A DNA stretch of 64,000 nucleotides. It comes from Elusimicrobia bacterium RIFOXYA2_FULL_39_19 (lineage in GTDB: Bacteria > Elusimicrobiota > Endomicrobiia > CG1-02-37-114 > XYA2-FULL-39-19). Position 1 is the stretch's first letter. Every line of letters begins with the position of its first letter. Shown here piece by piece: positions 26,614-34,102 of this stretch. The notes under the pieces are model-generated. The model saw nothing but the letters and a program-made list of their open reading frames with translations, was not told where the DNA came from and made no database searches. Both the position numbers and the translations under genes were made by a program. The stretch is from the NCBI GenBank assembly GCA_001800285.1, contig MGVC01000001.1, positions 39,531-103,530 on the forward strand. The letters are read 5' to 3'.

Positions 26614-27326
26614 AAAATACCGAAGAAAAACAAATAAAAGAAATTAAAGAATATTTAACTAAAAAGTTTACTCCTGAATATATTGAGCAGTCAATAAAAT
26701 ATAAACTTACACCGAGAGAAATTGATGAGCTTTCTATAGTTGATTATGAAGAATTAACCTTAGAAGACCTTGAATTTACAATTAAGGAAGAGCTGTACCG
26801 GATGCGTCTGGAAAAACAAAAGGCGTTGGAAGCGAAAAAGAAAATATCCGGGCAGGCACTGGTAGAAACCATAATAGTTTTAATGGTTTTAATACCGGTT
26901 ATCTTTGCAACTATACAGCTTACGCTGATTGCTTATGGAAAAATGGCGGCAAATGATGCGGCGATGTCGGCGGTAAGATGCGCCGTTGTGCAAGCTGATA
27001 CGGGTAGCGCCAAAAGTAAGGCTTCCTGGGCAGGCCTTTACGTGCTGGAAACGCAGACAGCGGGCACTAAAAACATAATCCCCGGCAGTTTAGAAATAAA
27101 TGAAGTGCTTCCAGCAAATAAACAATTTAGAGACAGCGATAATAATTGTATTACTATGTATAAAATAAAACAAAACTATTTTCAGCATATTGTGTTTTCT
27201 TCCATACTGAATCCGTTTATGGGTATGGGGATTTCTCTGCTGGACAATTCTGCCGGCGCCTATATGGTACGCAGTCCGGATCCGGAATACTTAAAAAAGG
27301 CGTATAACAATGCAAATGACTGGTAA
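26610..27326 (+). CDS. TadE-like protein with long N-terminal extension
   Basis: 238 residues. The TadE-type segment SGQALVETIIVLMVLIPVIF is at about 85-104 and is followed by a periplasmic domain of about 130 residues. Ahead of it lies an unusual 84-residue acidic, coiled, cytoplasmic stretch (KEIKEYLTKKFTPEYIEQ, TPREIDELSIVDYEELTLED). TadE pseudopilins usually have a leader of under 30 residues. The extension could bind the assembly ATPase. It overlaps the next gene by 17 bases. Confidence 0.75.
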   Translation: MKNTEEKQIKEIKEYLTKKFTPEYIEQSIKYKLTPREIDELSIVDYEELTLEDLEFTIKEELYRMRLEKQKALEAKKKISGQALVETIIVLMVLIPVIFATIQLTLIAYGKMAANDAAMSAVRCAVVQADTGSAKSKASWAGLYVLETQTAGTKNIIPGSLEINEVLPANKQFRDSDNNCITMYKIKQNYFQHIVFSSILNPFMGMGISLLDNSAGAYMVRSPDPEYLKKAYNNANDW

Positions 27327-28257
27327 TAGTAAAAAATTAAAGGAAGAAGGGCAGATTCTGCCTCTGCTTATTATGTCTACATTTATTCTATGTATGTTTT
27401 TAATAGTGCTGATAAACCTGGGTAAACTTATAAAGGACAGAATGGTTATGCAGAATGCCGCAGATAATGCCGCTGTAAGCTCTGCTATTATGCGTGCCAG
27501 GGCGTTAAATGTCCTGGGTACAAGTAATGCCTTGTTGGGTTTGCCGGGTTTTAATTCCGGAATGGGCCTTGGCGCAAATGTGCCAGATAATATAAGCCAT
27601 GTTTGGGTACCATGCCCGGGGCACGGACCCCTAAGCTGGTGTGATGATAAAGCTGTATTAGCGAAAAACTACATAGATGGAATTGTTGCCCTTCAGAATT
27701 CAATTCGTTCTACCTACGGAGGCGGAACAAACAGCATAGTAGCAGAAAAAATAGCTCAAAGGCAGGAACTGAATTCTAAGGGTGAATCAACAGGAGCAGA
27801 CAGTATATTTCCAATGAGCACCTATTCTCTTAATCTTGAAAGAAACAAAGGAGATATATGGTATTACGGATCTTTTAATATTCATTGTCCACCTTTTGTG
27901 GAAGTTGGGCCTATAGCAGTTCCTCCGCAGATTAGGGGTATATTAGCAAGAAAAAGCAACCGCTGGTTGGAACAGGGTGATAATTTTAACAAACAGAAAT
28001 TTACAGTAATAGCAACAAAAAATGAAGACTCAGCTTCTAATAAAGGTTATCCAATTGGCGGGAAACTGTTTAATGTAAATAAATGGTTTAAAACCAGAGC
28101 CATAGCGTCTGCCGGCGCGTACAACAACAAGGGTGCCACTTTTCCGACAAAAGATGACAGTAAATGGCCTCTTGCTGCGTTAATAAAGTATGTTGAAGCT
28201 ATTGACGGTTGTTGGGAAGCGCATTTGGTGCCCGTAGGAAGCCCGAGCCAGCATTGA
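27310..28257 (+). CDS. TadG-like putative pilus/Flp-assembly protein
   Basis: 315 residues: a short leader, EEGQILPLLIMSTFILCMFLIV (a TadE/TadG-like hydrophobic segment at about 10-35), then LIKDRMVMQNAADNAAVSSAIMRARALN, the typical TadG 'QnAADaAAla' segment, and a long periplasmic part without a visible von Willebrand MIDAS motif. It is preceded and followed by TadE-type genes. The start has two nearby ATG codons; the first was kept. Confidence 0.75.
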   Translation: MQMTGNSKKLKEEGQILPLLIMSTFILCMFLIVLINLGKLIKDRMVMQNAADNAAVSSAIMRARALNVLGTSNALLGLPGFNSGMGLGANVPDNISHVWVPCPGHGPLSWCDDKAVLAKNYIDGIVALQNSIRSTYGGGTNSIVAEKIAQRQELNSKGESTGADSIFPMSTYSLNLERNKGDIWYYGSFNIHCPPFVEVGPIAVPPQIRGILARKSNRWLEQGDNFNKQKFTVIATKNEDSASNKGYPIGGKLFNVNKWFKTRAIASAGAYNNKGATFPTKDDSKWPLAALIKYVEAIDGCWEAHLVPVGSPSQH

Positions 28258-28323
28258 AAAAGATCGTAAAGAGTGAAGAGTAAACAGTAAATTGTTACAA
28301 AAAATAAAGATCAAAAAAAATAT

Positions 28324-28776
28324 ATGAATGATAATAAATTAAGGCAATTAAAAAAAAGCATGGGGCAGGAAGGGCAGGCAATGGTGGAATTTACCTTGTT
28401 TATTCCCATAATTATTATGCTTATTTTTTCAATTACATTTTATTCGCGTTTATTGATTACCCAGCAGCAGTTAATTATAGCTGCAAGAATGGGCACGGAC
28501 CTTATCAGGCACGTTAACTTAAATGAAAATGAAGTAAAAAGTGAAATAAAAAAGTATTTTGAAGAGAATTCAGGCATAGATGTTTCAAAACTTGAAATCA
28601 AGGTGTGTATAAAAGGCGCTACCCCGCCTCCGGATTTCAATCCGCCTGCAAGTTATGTGGAAGTGGGTTATAAGTTTAATATTCCAGAAATGTTTGGCGG
28701 GAAGGAAATAATGGTTTCCGGAAGGTCGGAAGTTTTAAACGATACAGGTTCTCTGTTAAAGGAAAATCATTCTTAA
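28324..28776 (+). CDS. TadE-like pseudopilin
   Basis: 150 residues with QEGQAMVEFTLFIPIIIMLIF at about 17-37, a classic TadE signature, followed by YSRLLITQQQLIIAARMGTDLIRH and a small periplasmic domain. It is a minor pilin of the Flp system. It follows the TadG-like gene after a 66-base gap lacking a promoter or terminator, so it is probably in the same transcript. Confidence 0.8.
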   Translation: MNDNKLRQLKKSMGQEGQAMVEFTLFIPIIIMLIFSITFYSRLLITQQQLIIAARMGTDLIRHVNLNENEVKSEIKKYFEENSGIDVSKLEIKVCIKGATPPPDFNPPASYVEVGYKFNIPEMFGGKEIMVSGRSEVLNDTGSLLKENHS

Positions 28777-28922
28777 AACCCTTCGCGGAAATCTATGGCT
28801 TATCCAGTTTCTTCCTTCTATTTCAATGATACTGGATATCTACCCGGTAAAGCCGTGTATGAATAGTGTTTGTCCGCTTCGGGTATTTCAGCGTGGAGCT
28901 TCACAAAAAGGAGGTGAAAAAA

Positions 28923-29300
28923 ATGAAAAAAGCATTAAAAATGTCAGCAGTTACTCTGTTTTTAATAAGCGCGACAATCGGCTTGTTTGCCCAGATGCCT
29001 GAAGGCACTGCTTCTTCTACAGGCACAAACGTGAAAACAGAAAAAAAGGCAGCAAAAGCAAAAATGCCAAGTATTACCGGAACTGTGGTTTCTGTAGATG
29101 CTCAAAAGCTAACTGTTAAACCAAGGAAAGGCGCGGAGTTGGTATTTGTATTAAATGCAGAAACAAAGTTTAAAAAAGGCAGAAAAATGATAGCTTTATC
29201 AGATATTTCAACCGCTGAAAAAGTATCTATTAAGTACAAGAAAAACGCAGAAACAAATGTAGCAGTAACCGTAGCAGTTAAAAAAGCCAAAAAAGGCTAA
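28923..29300 (+). CDS. Small exported lysine-rich protein
   Basis: 125 residues: signal peptide (1-23, ending GLFAQ), then a low-complexity Lys/Ala stretch and a small beta-rich region (SITGTVVSVDAQKLTVKPRKG, ALSDISTAEKVSIKYKKN) resembling an OB-like DUF5666-type domain. The start is set by the very strong AAAGGAGGTGAAAA site; the longer frame upstream is not needed. The role is unknown. It is followed by a GC-rich hairpin that may separate its expression from that of the Flp pilin. Confidence 0.7.
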   Translation: MKKALKMSAVTLFLISATIGLFAQMPEGTASSTGTNVKTEKKAAKAKMPSITGTVVSVDAQKLTVKPRKGAELVFVLNAETKFKKGRKMIALSDISTAEKVSIKYKKNAETNVAVTVAVKKAKKG

Positions 29301-29310
29301 AAACAAAAAT

Positions 29311-29333
29311 AGCGGGGGCCAAAGGCCCCCGCT
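29311..29333 (+). terminator. GC-rich hairpin between small exported protein and Flp pilin
   Basis: AGCGGGGGCC and GGCCCCCGCT pair perfectly (10 bp) around AAA. No U-tract follows, so it could be a pause/processing or mRNA-stability hairpin, setting the pilin transcript apart, instead of a strict intrinsic terminator. Confidence 0.55.
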
Positions 29334-29352
29334 AAGAAATAAGGAGGATGGA

Positions 29353-29532
29353 ATGATTAGCAGATTAATAAACGAAGAAAACGGGCAGGGTATGACAGAA
29401 TATATTCTTATTATAGGACTTGTAGCAGTGATTTGCGTTGTTGCAGTAAAAACATTTGGTACACAGATAAATGATCTTATAAACGGTTCAGTAGGTAAAC
29501 TTAAAAAAGAAACCGCAGAAGTAGGTAAATAA
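29353..29532 (+). CDS. flp: Flp-type major pilin
   Basis: A 59-residue Flp pilin precursor. Leader MISRLINEENG is followed by QGMTEYILIIGLVAVICVVA, the canonical Flp motif with Glu-Tyr at the start of the hydrophobic helix, and a short tail (INDLINGSVGKLKKE). Cleavage by a TadV-type prepilin peptidase after Gly is expected, giving the subunit of the adhesive Flp pilus. The strong AAGGAGG site lies eight bases ahead of the ATG. It is bracketed by secondary structures, as often found around highly expressed pilin genes. Confidence 0.9.
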   Translation: MISRLINEENGQGMTEYILIIGLVAVICVVAVKTFGTQINDLINGSVGKLKKETAEVGK

Positions 29533-29624
29533 CAAAAAATCCCGTCCGGCATGAATCCTTTGCTTGCTTAATCCTTAGGTGGGTTTTGGTTTCTGTTGCC
29601 GGGCGGAATTTTAAGGAGAATGAA

Positions 29625-30503
29625 TTGGACAAAAAGAAACAGGTTTTAATTTCAGTTGCAGTATCGGTAATACTGGCCCTCTTGATAGGTATGTATTTAA
29701 CAGGGCTTGAAAACAAGTATAAAATAGGCGCAAAAAAAGTAACTGTGCTTGTGGCGCGTGATTACATAGATCAGGGAAGCATGATTAATGAAAATATGGT
29801 TGAACAGGTAAAAATACCGCAGGACTACATACAGCCAAAGACTCTGCGGGAATACAAAGACCTCAACTCTGAAACCGGTATTCCTTTATATATGGCTTCA
29901 GCGCCCATTCTTAAGGGTGAACAAATAATGACAACCAAGGTTTTCGGGCTGGGCCAGGAGACCGGCCTTGCGGCAGTTATCCCTACAGACAAAAGGGCTT
30001 ATTCCGTAAGTTTTGAAAAACAAAAAGTTAAAGGCATAATACGTCCGGGAAATAAAATAGACATTATTTCAGTTATGGACTTTTATGATGACAAAGGCCG
30101 TAAAGTTGAAGAATCAAGAACCATTCTACAGAATGTTTCGGTAATCAGCGTAGGTAAACAGATTTTTGGAGTAACGAAACCGGAAAAAGCTGGAAAAGCC
30201 GGAGAACAGAATTTTAATGAAGAAGACGGAGATTCAAATATCCTGGTATCTTTTGCAGTTACGCCTGAAGAATCCCAGTTATTGGCGCTTGTAACAAACA
30301 AGGGAAGTATATCCTTTGCCCTGCGCCCTACAGGAGATGAAAAAGTAAATGAGATTTACCCGGCAAAAATGTCAAAAATATTCGGCGCGGAAACCTCAGC
30401 GGCAAAAATGCCCCAAATAGGCAGTTCCACGCTTGGTATGATGAAAGATTTTAAGAAACAGCAGACAGAAGCATTGAAAATGCTTGAAAAGTACGGGAAA
30501 TAA
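29625..30503 (+). CDS. cpaB: Flp pilus assembly protein CpaB
   Basis: 292 residues: an N-terminal TM helix (KQVLISVAVSVILALLIG), then the SAF/CpaB domains (VTVLVARDYIDQGSMINENM, then APILKGEQIM) and the RcpC/CpaB segment (VIPTDKRAYSVSFEK, RPGNKIDII). CpaB is a periplasmic factor of Tad pilus assembly. The start is TTG with AAGGAG six bases upstream; an ATG just before it is out of frame. The 90-base gap after the Flp gene holds an imperfect 12-bp stem (about 29541-29608). Confidence 0.9.
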   Translation: MDKKKQVLISVAVSVILALLIGMYLTGLENKYKIGAKKVTVLVARDYIDQGSMINENMVEQVKIPQDYIQPKTLREYKDLNSETGIPLYMASAPILKGEQIMTTKVFGLGQETGLAAVIPTDKRAYSVSFEKQKVKGIIRPGNKIDIISVMDFYDDKGRKVEESRTILQNVSVISVGKQIFGVTKPEKAGKAGEQNFNEEDGDSNILVSFAVTPEESQLLALVTNKGSISFALRPTGDEKVNEIYPAKMSKIFGAETSAAKMPQIGSSTLGMMKDFKKQQTEALKMLEKYGK

Positions 30504-30508
30504 AGATT

Positions 30509-32260
30509 ATGGGCAGACTAATTTCAATATTGGATATTAACGGGAGCAGTAACGGGCCGCTTTTGACGGCAAATATTGCCATCATTCTGGCAGCACAGTC
30601 AAAAAATAAAAGCTTAATGGCTGATTTTGATTTTAGCGACAAGCGCGATTTGTCAGTAATGCTTAATTTTTATGCGGAAAAGTCATTAAATGATTTTTAT
30701 GATTCAAAACAAAACCAGGAGCCACTGCCTGTAAATGCCGTTATTGCGGAATATAAACAAAACGTTCATTTTCTTTCAGCGTCTTCTTTGAAACAAATTG
30801 AAAACAAGTTAACGCCGCAATATTTGCGTCGGGAAATATTCCAGTTAAAACAGATAATGCCGTGGCTTATTGGAACTGTTTCAAACCAGCAGGATGAATA
30901 CACTATTGCTCTTCTTGATGAAAGCGATATGGTAATAATGTCCCTGGAACCGGATATCATTAGTTTAAGCAGGGCAAAAAAGTATATAGAAAGTTTAAAA
31001 AAAATTCATTATCCTGTACAGCTTATAAAACTTCTTCTCAATAACGCTAATACAAAAAATGCCATAGAAAAACAGTCTGTGGAAAAATTCATTGGACAGG
31101 AAGTTTTGGTGGTTATCCCGCAGGAACCTGCTTTTACTGTAGCTTCAATAAATGAAGGCAAACCTATAGTAGATATGTTCCCACATTGCGGTTACTCTAA
31201 AGCCATAAAAGAAATTTCTTTTAAAATACTGGCCGAACAGGAAAAATTTGTAAATTCAGGCACCGGTTTTTTTACCCAGACGGCAGAAGCAGGTAATATA
31301 AAATCAGAAAGCATTCTTTGCCAAAACAAGGAAAGTTCATCCAAAAGCATTGAGCCGGATAAAGAAAAACTGATTCTTGACTTAAAAAACAGAATTCACA
31401 AAAGACTGCTTGCAGAATTCGATTTGAAAAAACTTGAACTTAAGGGATCAGCAGATATTGAAAAGCAGCAGCAGGTAAAAAAACTTACACAGGAAAAAAT
31501 AGAACAGCTCCTGGCTGATGAAGGCAAAAACATCGGTTCCAGGGAAGAAAGAACACAGATAGTTAACCAGTTGCTTGATGAAATTTTGGGGCTTGGCGCG
31601 CTGGAAGCCTTGTTAAGAGATGATGCCGTTTCAGAAATAATGGTAAACGGCCGCAATAAAATCTATATAGAAAGAAAAGGTAAAATTATTCTTACAGACA
31701 ACAGGTTTGATTCCGACAGCCAGATAATAACAGTTATAGACAGGATTCTGGCGCCAATCGGCAGGCGTGTTGATGAAAGCTCACCATTAGTAGATGCACG
31801 CCTTTCAGACGGATCCAGAGTCAATGTTATCATCCCGCCCTTGGCATTAGTAGGGCCTACTATAACTATAAGAAAATTTGTAGCTAAAAGGATGGGTTTT
31901 GAAGATTTGATAAAAATAAATTCAATTTCCAGAGAAATGGTGGACTTTCTGGATATTTGTGTTAAACTGCGCAAAAACATTATAGTTTCCGGTGGTACCG
32001 GTTCCGGAAAAACCACTCTTTTAAATATGCTTTCATCATTTATTCCGGAAGATGAACGCATAGTTACTATTGAAGATTCTGCGGAAATTAAGCTTAACCA
32101 GGAACACGTGGTAACGCTTGAAAGCAGGCCGCCGTCAATTGAAGGCACAGGTGAAATAAGCATCAGGCGCCTGGTTGTAAACTCTCTGCGCATGAGGCCA
32201 GACAGAATTATTATAGGAGAGTGCCGTTCTGGGGAAGCTCCCAGTACATACATTCACTAA
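30509..32260 (+). pseudogene. CpaE-CpaF fusion, truncated at its 3' end
   Basis: One frame combines two Tad proteins usually encoded separately. Residues 1-260 resemble the CpaE/MinD-like ATPase, but the P-loop is gone (NGSSNGPLLTANIA where KGGVGKTT-type residues are expected). Residues about 285-576 are the CpaF/TadA secretion ATPase: ILGLGALEALLRDDAVSEIM, Walker A SGGTGSGKTTLLNML (about 493), IEDSAEI, and the Walker B region MRPDRIIIGECRSGEA. Normal CpaF continues for about 100 more residues with a conserved His-box (TTIHAN-like). Here the match ends after GEA and the frame runs 6 residues into unrelated DNA. The ATPase is therefore broken or the assembly joins two molecules at this point. 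Confidence 0.85.
32232..32242. other. Junction between chromosomal Tad locus and accessory DNA
   Basis: CpaF homology ends at this point (after Gly-Glu-Ala) and a different frame, open from here, takes over. No terminal inverted repeat, integrase gene, tRNA or direct repeat was seen at the boundary. The remaining CpaF end and TadB/TadC genes are not in the window, so the accessory segment is at least 31.7 kb. Confidence 0.65.
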
Positions 32261-32378
32261 TAAAGAAGCTATTCCTTTTACGTATTTCCAGCCGATTAAA
32301 ACATATAGTATCTGTAACAATGCTATTGAGGTAGAAACCTTCAGAATACATAAAATAGCACCTAATTTCGCTCGTTCT

Positions 32379-32687
32379 ATGGCTTATAATAAACACTGGA
32401 AGCCAGTAACAGAAGAAAACATTAATAAGGTATTAAACTGGTTAAATACAGCAAATATAGGGATTTCTAAGGAAGTGTTAGGAAAGTGGTTTAAAATCTA
32501 CAATATGCGGATTTCAGGGACCGAATATCTAGATATTGCCAATAACCAGAAGCATAGTATTCAAACAGTTAGAAACTATTACTTCAGAGCAAAAAAATGT
32601 GTTGAATGCTTAAGAAATAATAATATAGCCGAGATTATTCAATGGGCAAAATGGTGGGGACATTATAGGATAACTGCTGACAGATAA
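32379..32687 (+). CDS. Hypothetical protein, probable 3' fragment with HTH-like end
   Basis: 102 residues from the first ATG, but the frame is open for a further 50 codons back to the cpaF junction with protein-like composition (TFTNKEAIPFTYFQPIKTYS). The gene therefore looks as if its 5' part was lost at the junction. The C-terminal half (YLDIANNQKHSIQTVRNYYF, then RAKKCVECL) has the look of a sigma region 4 or LuxR-type helix-turn-helix. Not otherwise recognised. It ends 18 bases before an ECF-type promoter. Confidence 0.45.
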   Translation: MAYNKHWKPVTEENINKVLNWLNTANIGISKEVLGKWFKIYNMRISGTEYLDIANNQKHSIQTVRNYYFRAKKCVECLRNNNIAEIIQWAKWWGHYRITADR

Positions 32688-32704
32688 CTATTTTTTGTTT
32701 AGCG

Positions 32705-32733
32705 GGAACTTTTTTGAGGTTTTTTGCGTCTAT
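32705..32733 (+). promoter_or_regulatory. ECF-sigma-type promoter 1
   Basis: GGAACTT (32705-32711), T-rich 15-base spacer, CGTCTAT (32727-32733). This is the known extracytoplasmic-function sigma factor architecture (GGAACTT...CGTCTA). It sits 20 bases ahead of an anti-sigma-like zinc-finger gene, as in self-regulating ECF operons. The same motif with identical spacing occurs at 36291-36319. Confidence 0.65.
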
Positions 32734-32752
32734 TTGTATGAAAGGAGGGCCT

Positions 32753-32956
32753 ATGAAGTGCAAAGAAGCTCGGAAATTGATTTCACCTTATATTGATAAT
32801 GAGCTGAACCAGGGAGAAAAAGCATTAGTTAAAAAACATGTTTTCGGTTGTTCTAAGTGCCATTATCATTATTTAATGATTAAGAAAACTGTGTTTTTAG
32901 TACGTTCGACCAGAGGATCAGTCAGCATCATATATTCTTCAACTCAATTGAACTAA
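32753..32956 (+). CDS. Anti-sigma-factor-like zf-HC2 protein
   Basis: 67 residues with the zinc-finger HC2 (anti-sigma ASD) pattern: MKCKEARKLISPYIDNELN and HVFGCSKCHYH (His-x3-Cys-x2-Cys). Full anti-sigma factors continue into a TM helix and sensor domain; here the protein ends soon after the zinc site with an unrelated tail (STRGSVSIIYSSTQLN), so it may be a truncated or soluble form. The start follows the strong GGAGGG site; the upstream extension includes the promoter and is not coding. No adjacent intact ECF sigma gene is seen. Confidence 0.7.
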   Translation: MKCKEARKLISPYIDNELNQGEKALVKKHVFGCSKCHYHYLMIKKTVFLVRSTRGSVSIIYSSTQLN

Positions 32957-32978
32957 ATATTGCCAAAAAGATAATTTA

Positions 32979-33015
32979 AACCACCGGGATATCCTAGTAT
33001 TTCGGTGGTTTTTTA
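32979..33015 (+). terminator. Rho-independent terminator after zf-HC2 gene
   Basis: AACCACCG (32979-32986) pairs with CGGTGGTT (33003-33010), followed by a run of T. The loop contains the palindrome GGATATCC. Confidence 0.8.
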
Positions 33016-33093
33016 TTGAAATTTTATAACCTTGTATTAGTAGCAAAAAAGAGGTAAGATTATTGTGTAAAATAGTTCAGGTGATCAAAATCT

Positions 33094-33216
33094 ATGTTAA
33101 CAATCACAATCGTCATGCTGGTTGCAATTGTTTTAATCGCAATTCTGACCCGGCCCAGGAAGAAAAAGGGTTCTAAATGGCAGACTATAAGATTTATTAC
33201 AAAAAGGAAGAAATGA
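33094..33216 (+). CDS. Small single-TM protein (40 residues)
   Basis: 40 codons: a hydrophobic helix (MLTITIVMLVAIVLIAIL) followed by a very basic tail (RPRKKKGSK, TKRKK). AGGTGAT lies eight bases before the ATG. Its topology would place the basic tail in the cytoplasm. No family recognised; could be a chance frame, but composition and ribosome site favour a real gene. Confidence 0.42.
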   Translation: MLTITIVMLVAIVLIAILTRPRKKKGSKWQTIRFITKRKK

Positions 33217-33295
33217 CAAAGGTAATGTTCTAAAAAAATCAAAGACAATTAAATGTAACTGTAAAGTATGAAAATAATATTTTAGTGAGGACATA

Positions 33296-33715
33296 ATGAT
33301 AAAAAATATACCAAGTAGTCACCAAAAAGGCGAAATATCAGCAGGCAAGAAACAGATTTATATAGTGGATGATGATGAATCAGTGTGCCGTGCCCTTAAA
33401 TGTTTATTAATAACTTATGGGTTTGAAGTGACCACCTTTCTTTCCGCAGAGAATTTTTTCAGCGTTGTACCGAATAAAGCCCCGGGTTGTTTAATCCTGG
33501 ACATACATATGCCGGGAATGGATGGATGGGAAGTATTAAAGCGGATGATTGAATCAGGGTCCAAACGTCCGGTTATTATTGTTTCAGCAGAAAAAAATGT
33601 CGATCTGGGTAAGCAGTCTTTAAAAGCCGGTGCCGTTGGATTTTTTCAAAAACCGGTTAATGACAAAGATTTGATCGACTTGATCAATAAGACGTATTTT
33701 GAAGAGAAATGTTGA
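33296..33715 (+). CDS. Single-domain response regulator
   Basis: 139 residues: an 18-residue leader and a complete CheY-like receiver domain. Acidic pocket DDD at 25-27, phospho-acceptor Asp69 in LILDIHMPGMDGWEV, Ser97 (SAEK) and Lys119 (QKPVN). There is no output domain. The sequence is of the FixJ-receiver type. No histidine kinase is adjacent. It is followed directly by the start of a second receiver domain that breaks off. Confidence 0.88.
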   Translation: MIKNIPSSHQKGEISAGKKQIYIVDDDESVCRALKCLLITYGFEVTTFLSAENFFSVVPNKAPGCLILDIHMPGMDGWEVLKRMIESGSKRPVIIVSAEKNVDLGKQSLKAGAVGFFQKPVNDKDLIDLINKTYFEEKC

Positions 33716-33804
33716 GTAAAAAAGTACTGATAGTTGATAACGAAACTGGAATAAGGATCGTTCAATGTCCCCAAAATGTTTTAACTGTAAACATTACCGA
33801 ATAA
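33712..33804 (+). pseudogene. Remnant of a second response regulator
   Basis: A TTG overlapping the previous stop opens a frame that begins SKKVLIVDNETGIRI, the N-terminal strand and acidic pocket of a receiver domain, then turns into unrelated residues after about 15 positions and stops. This is what remains of a regulator gene that was cut by insertion of the next gene segment. Confidence 0.5.
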
Positions 33805-33983
33805 CAGGGGGCCCAACCAACTATGCAACGTTTATAGATGGTTCTGGCTCAAATTTCTGTAAATACTATTTTGAACGTGGTCTTTACGATTCACCTCTAA
33901 TGGTAAAACTCTCCCAAGCTGAAAAAATACTTATATACAGAAGCCCTGATGATTCTTGTGATAACTATGAAGGAAGGGATTAG
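33765..33983 (+). CDS. Small cysteine-rich protein
   Basis: 72 residues with CFNCKHYRITGG at the start, NFCKYYFERG in the middle and CDNYEGRD at the end: four cysteines in a C-x2-C...C...C layout that suggests a zinc or iron site. The general pattern (Cys-pair, HYRIT, C-K, final C-x-x-Y/F-E) resembles small domains found in some DNA-repair and hypothetical proteins, but no family can be named. AAGGA lies 11 bases before the ATG. Confidence 0.6.
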   Translation: MSPKCFNCKHYRITGGPTNYATFIDGSGSNFCKYYFERGLYDSPLMVKLSQAEKILIYRSPDDSCDNYEGRD

Positions 33984-34102
33984 AATGCCTGAAAATGATG
34001 GAATAGTGAATATATTTGTTACAAAGTAGAACGTTTTGTGTTTTGTCAAAAAAGTAGATTACATTTTTAAAGTGAGTAGCTCTAACAAAAGGAGTAGTTC
34101 TT

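Noticed and set aside
28790..28922. Riboswitch in the leader of the small exported protein
   Set aside because: A TATCCAGT/ACTGGATA stem is present but the surrounding sequence matches no riboswitch core I know.
31663..32253. Reverse-strand frame of 196 codons over the CpaF part
   Set aside because: Antisense shadow of a clear ATPase domain, no ribosome site.
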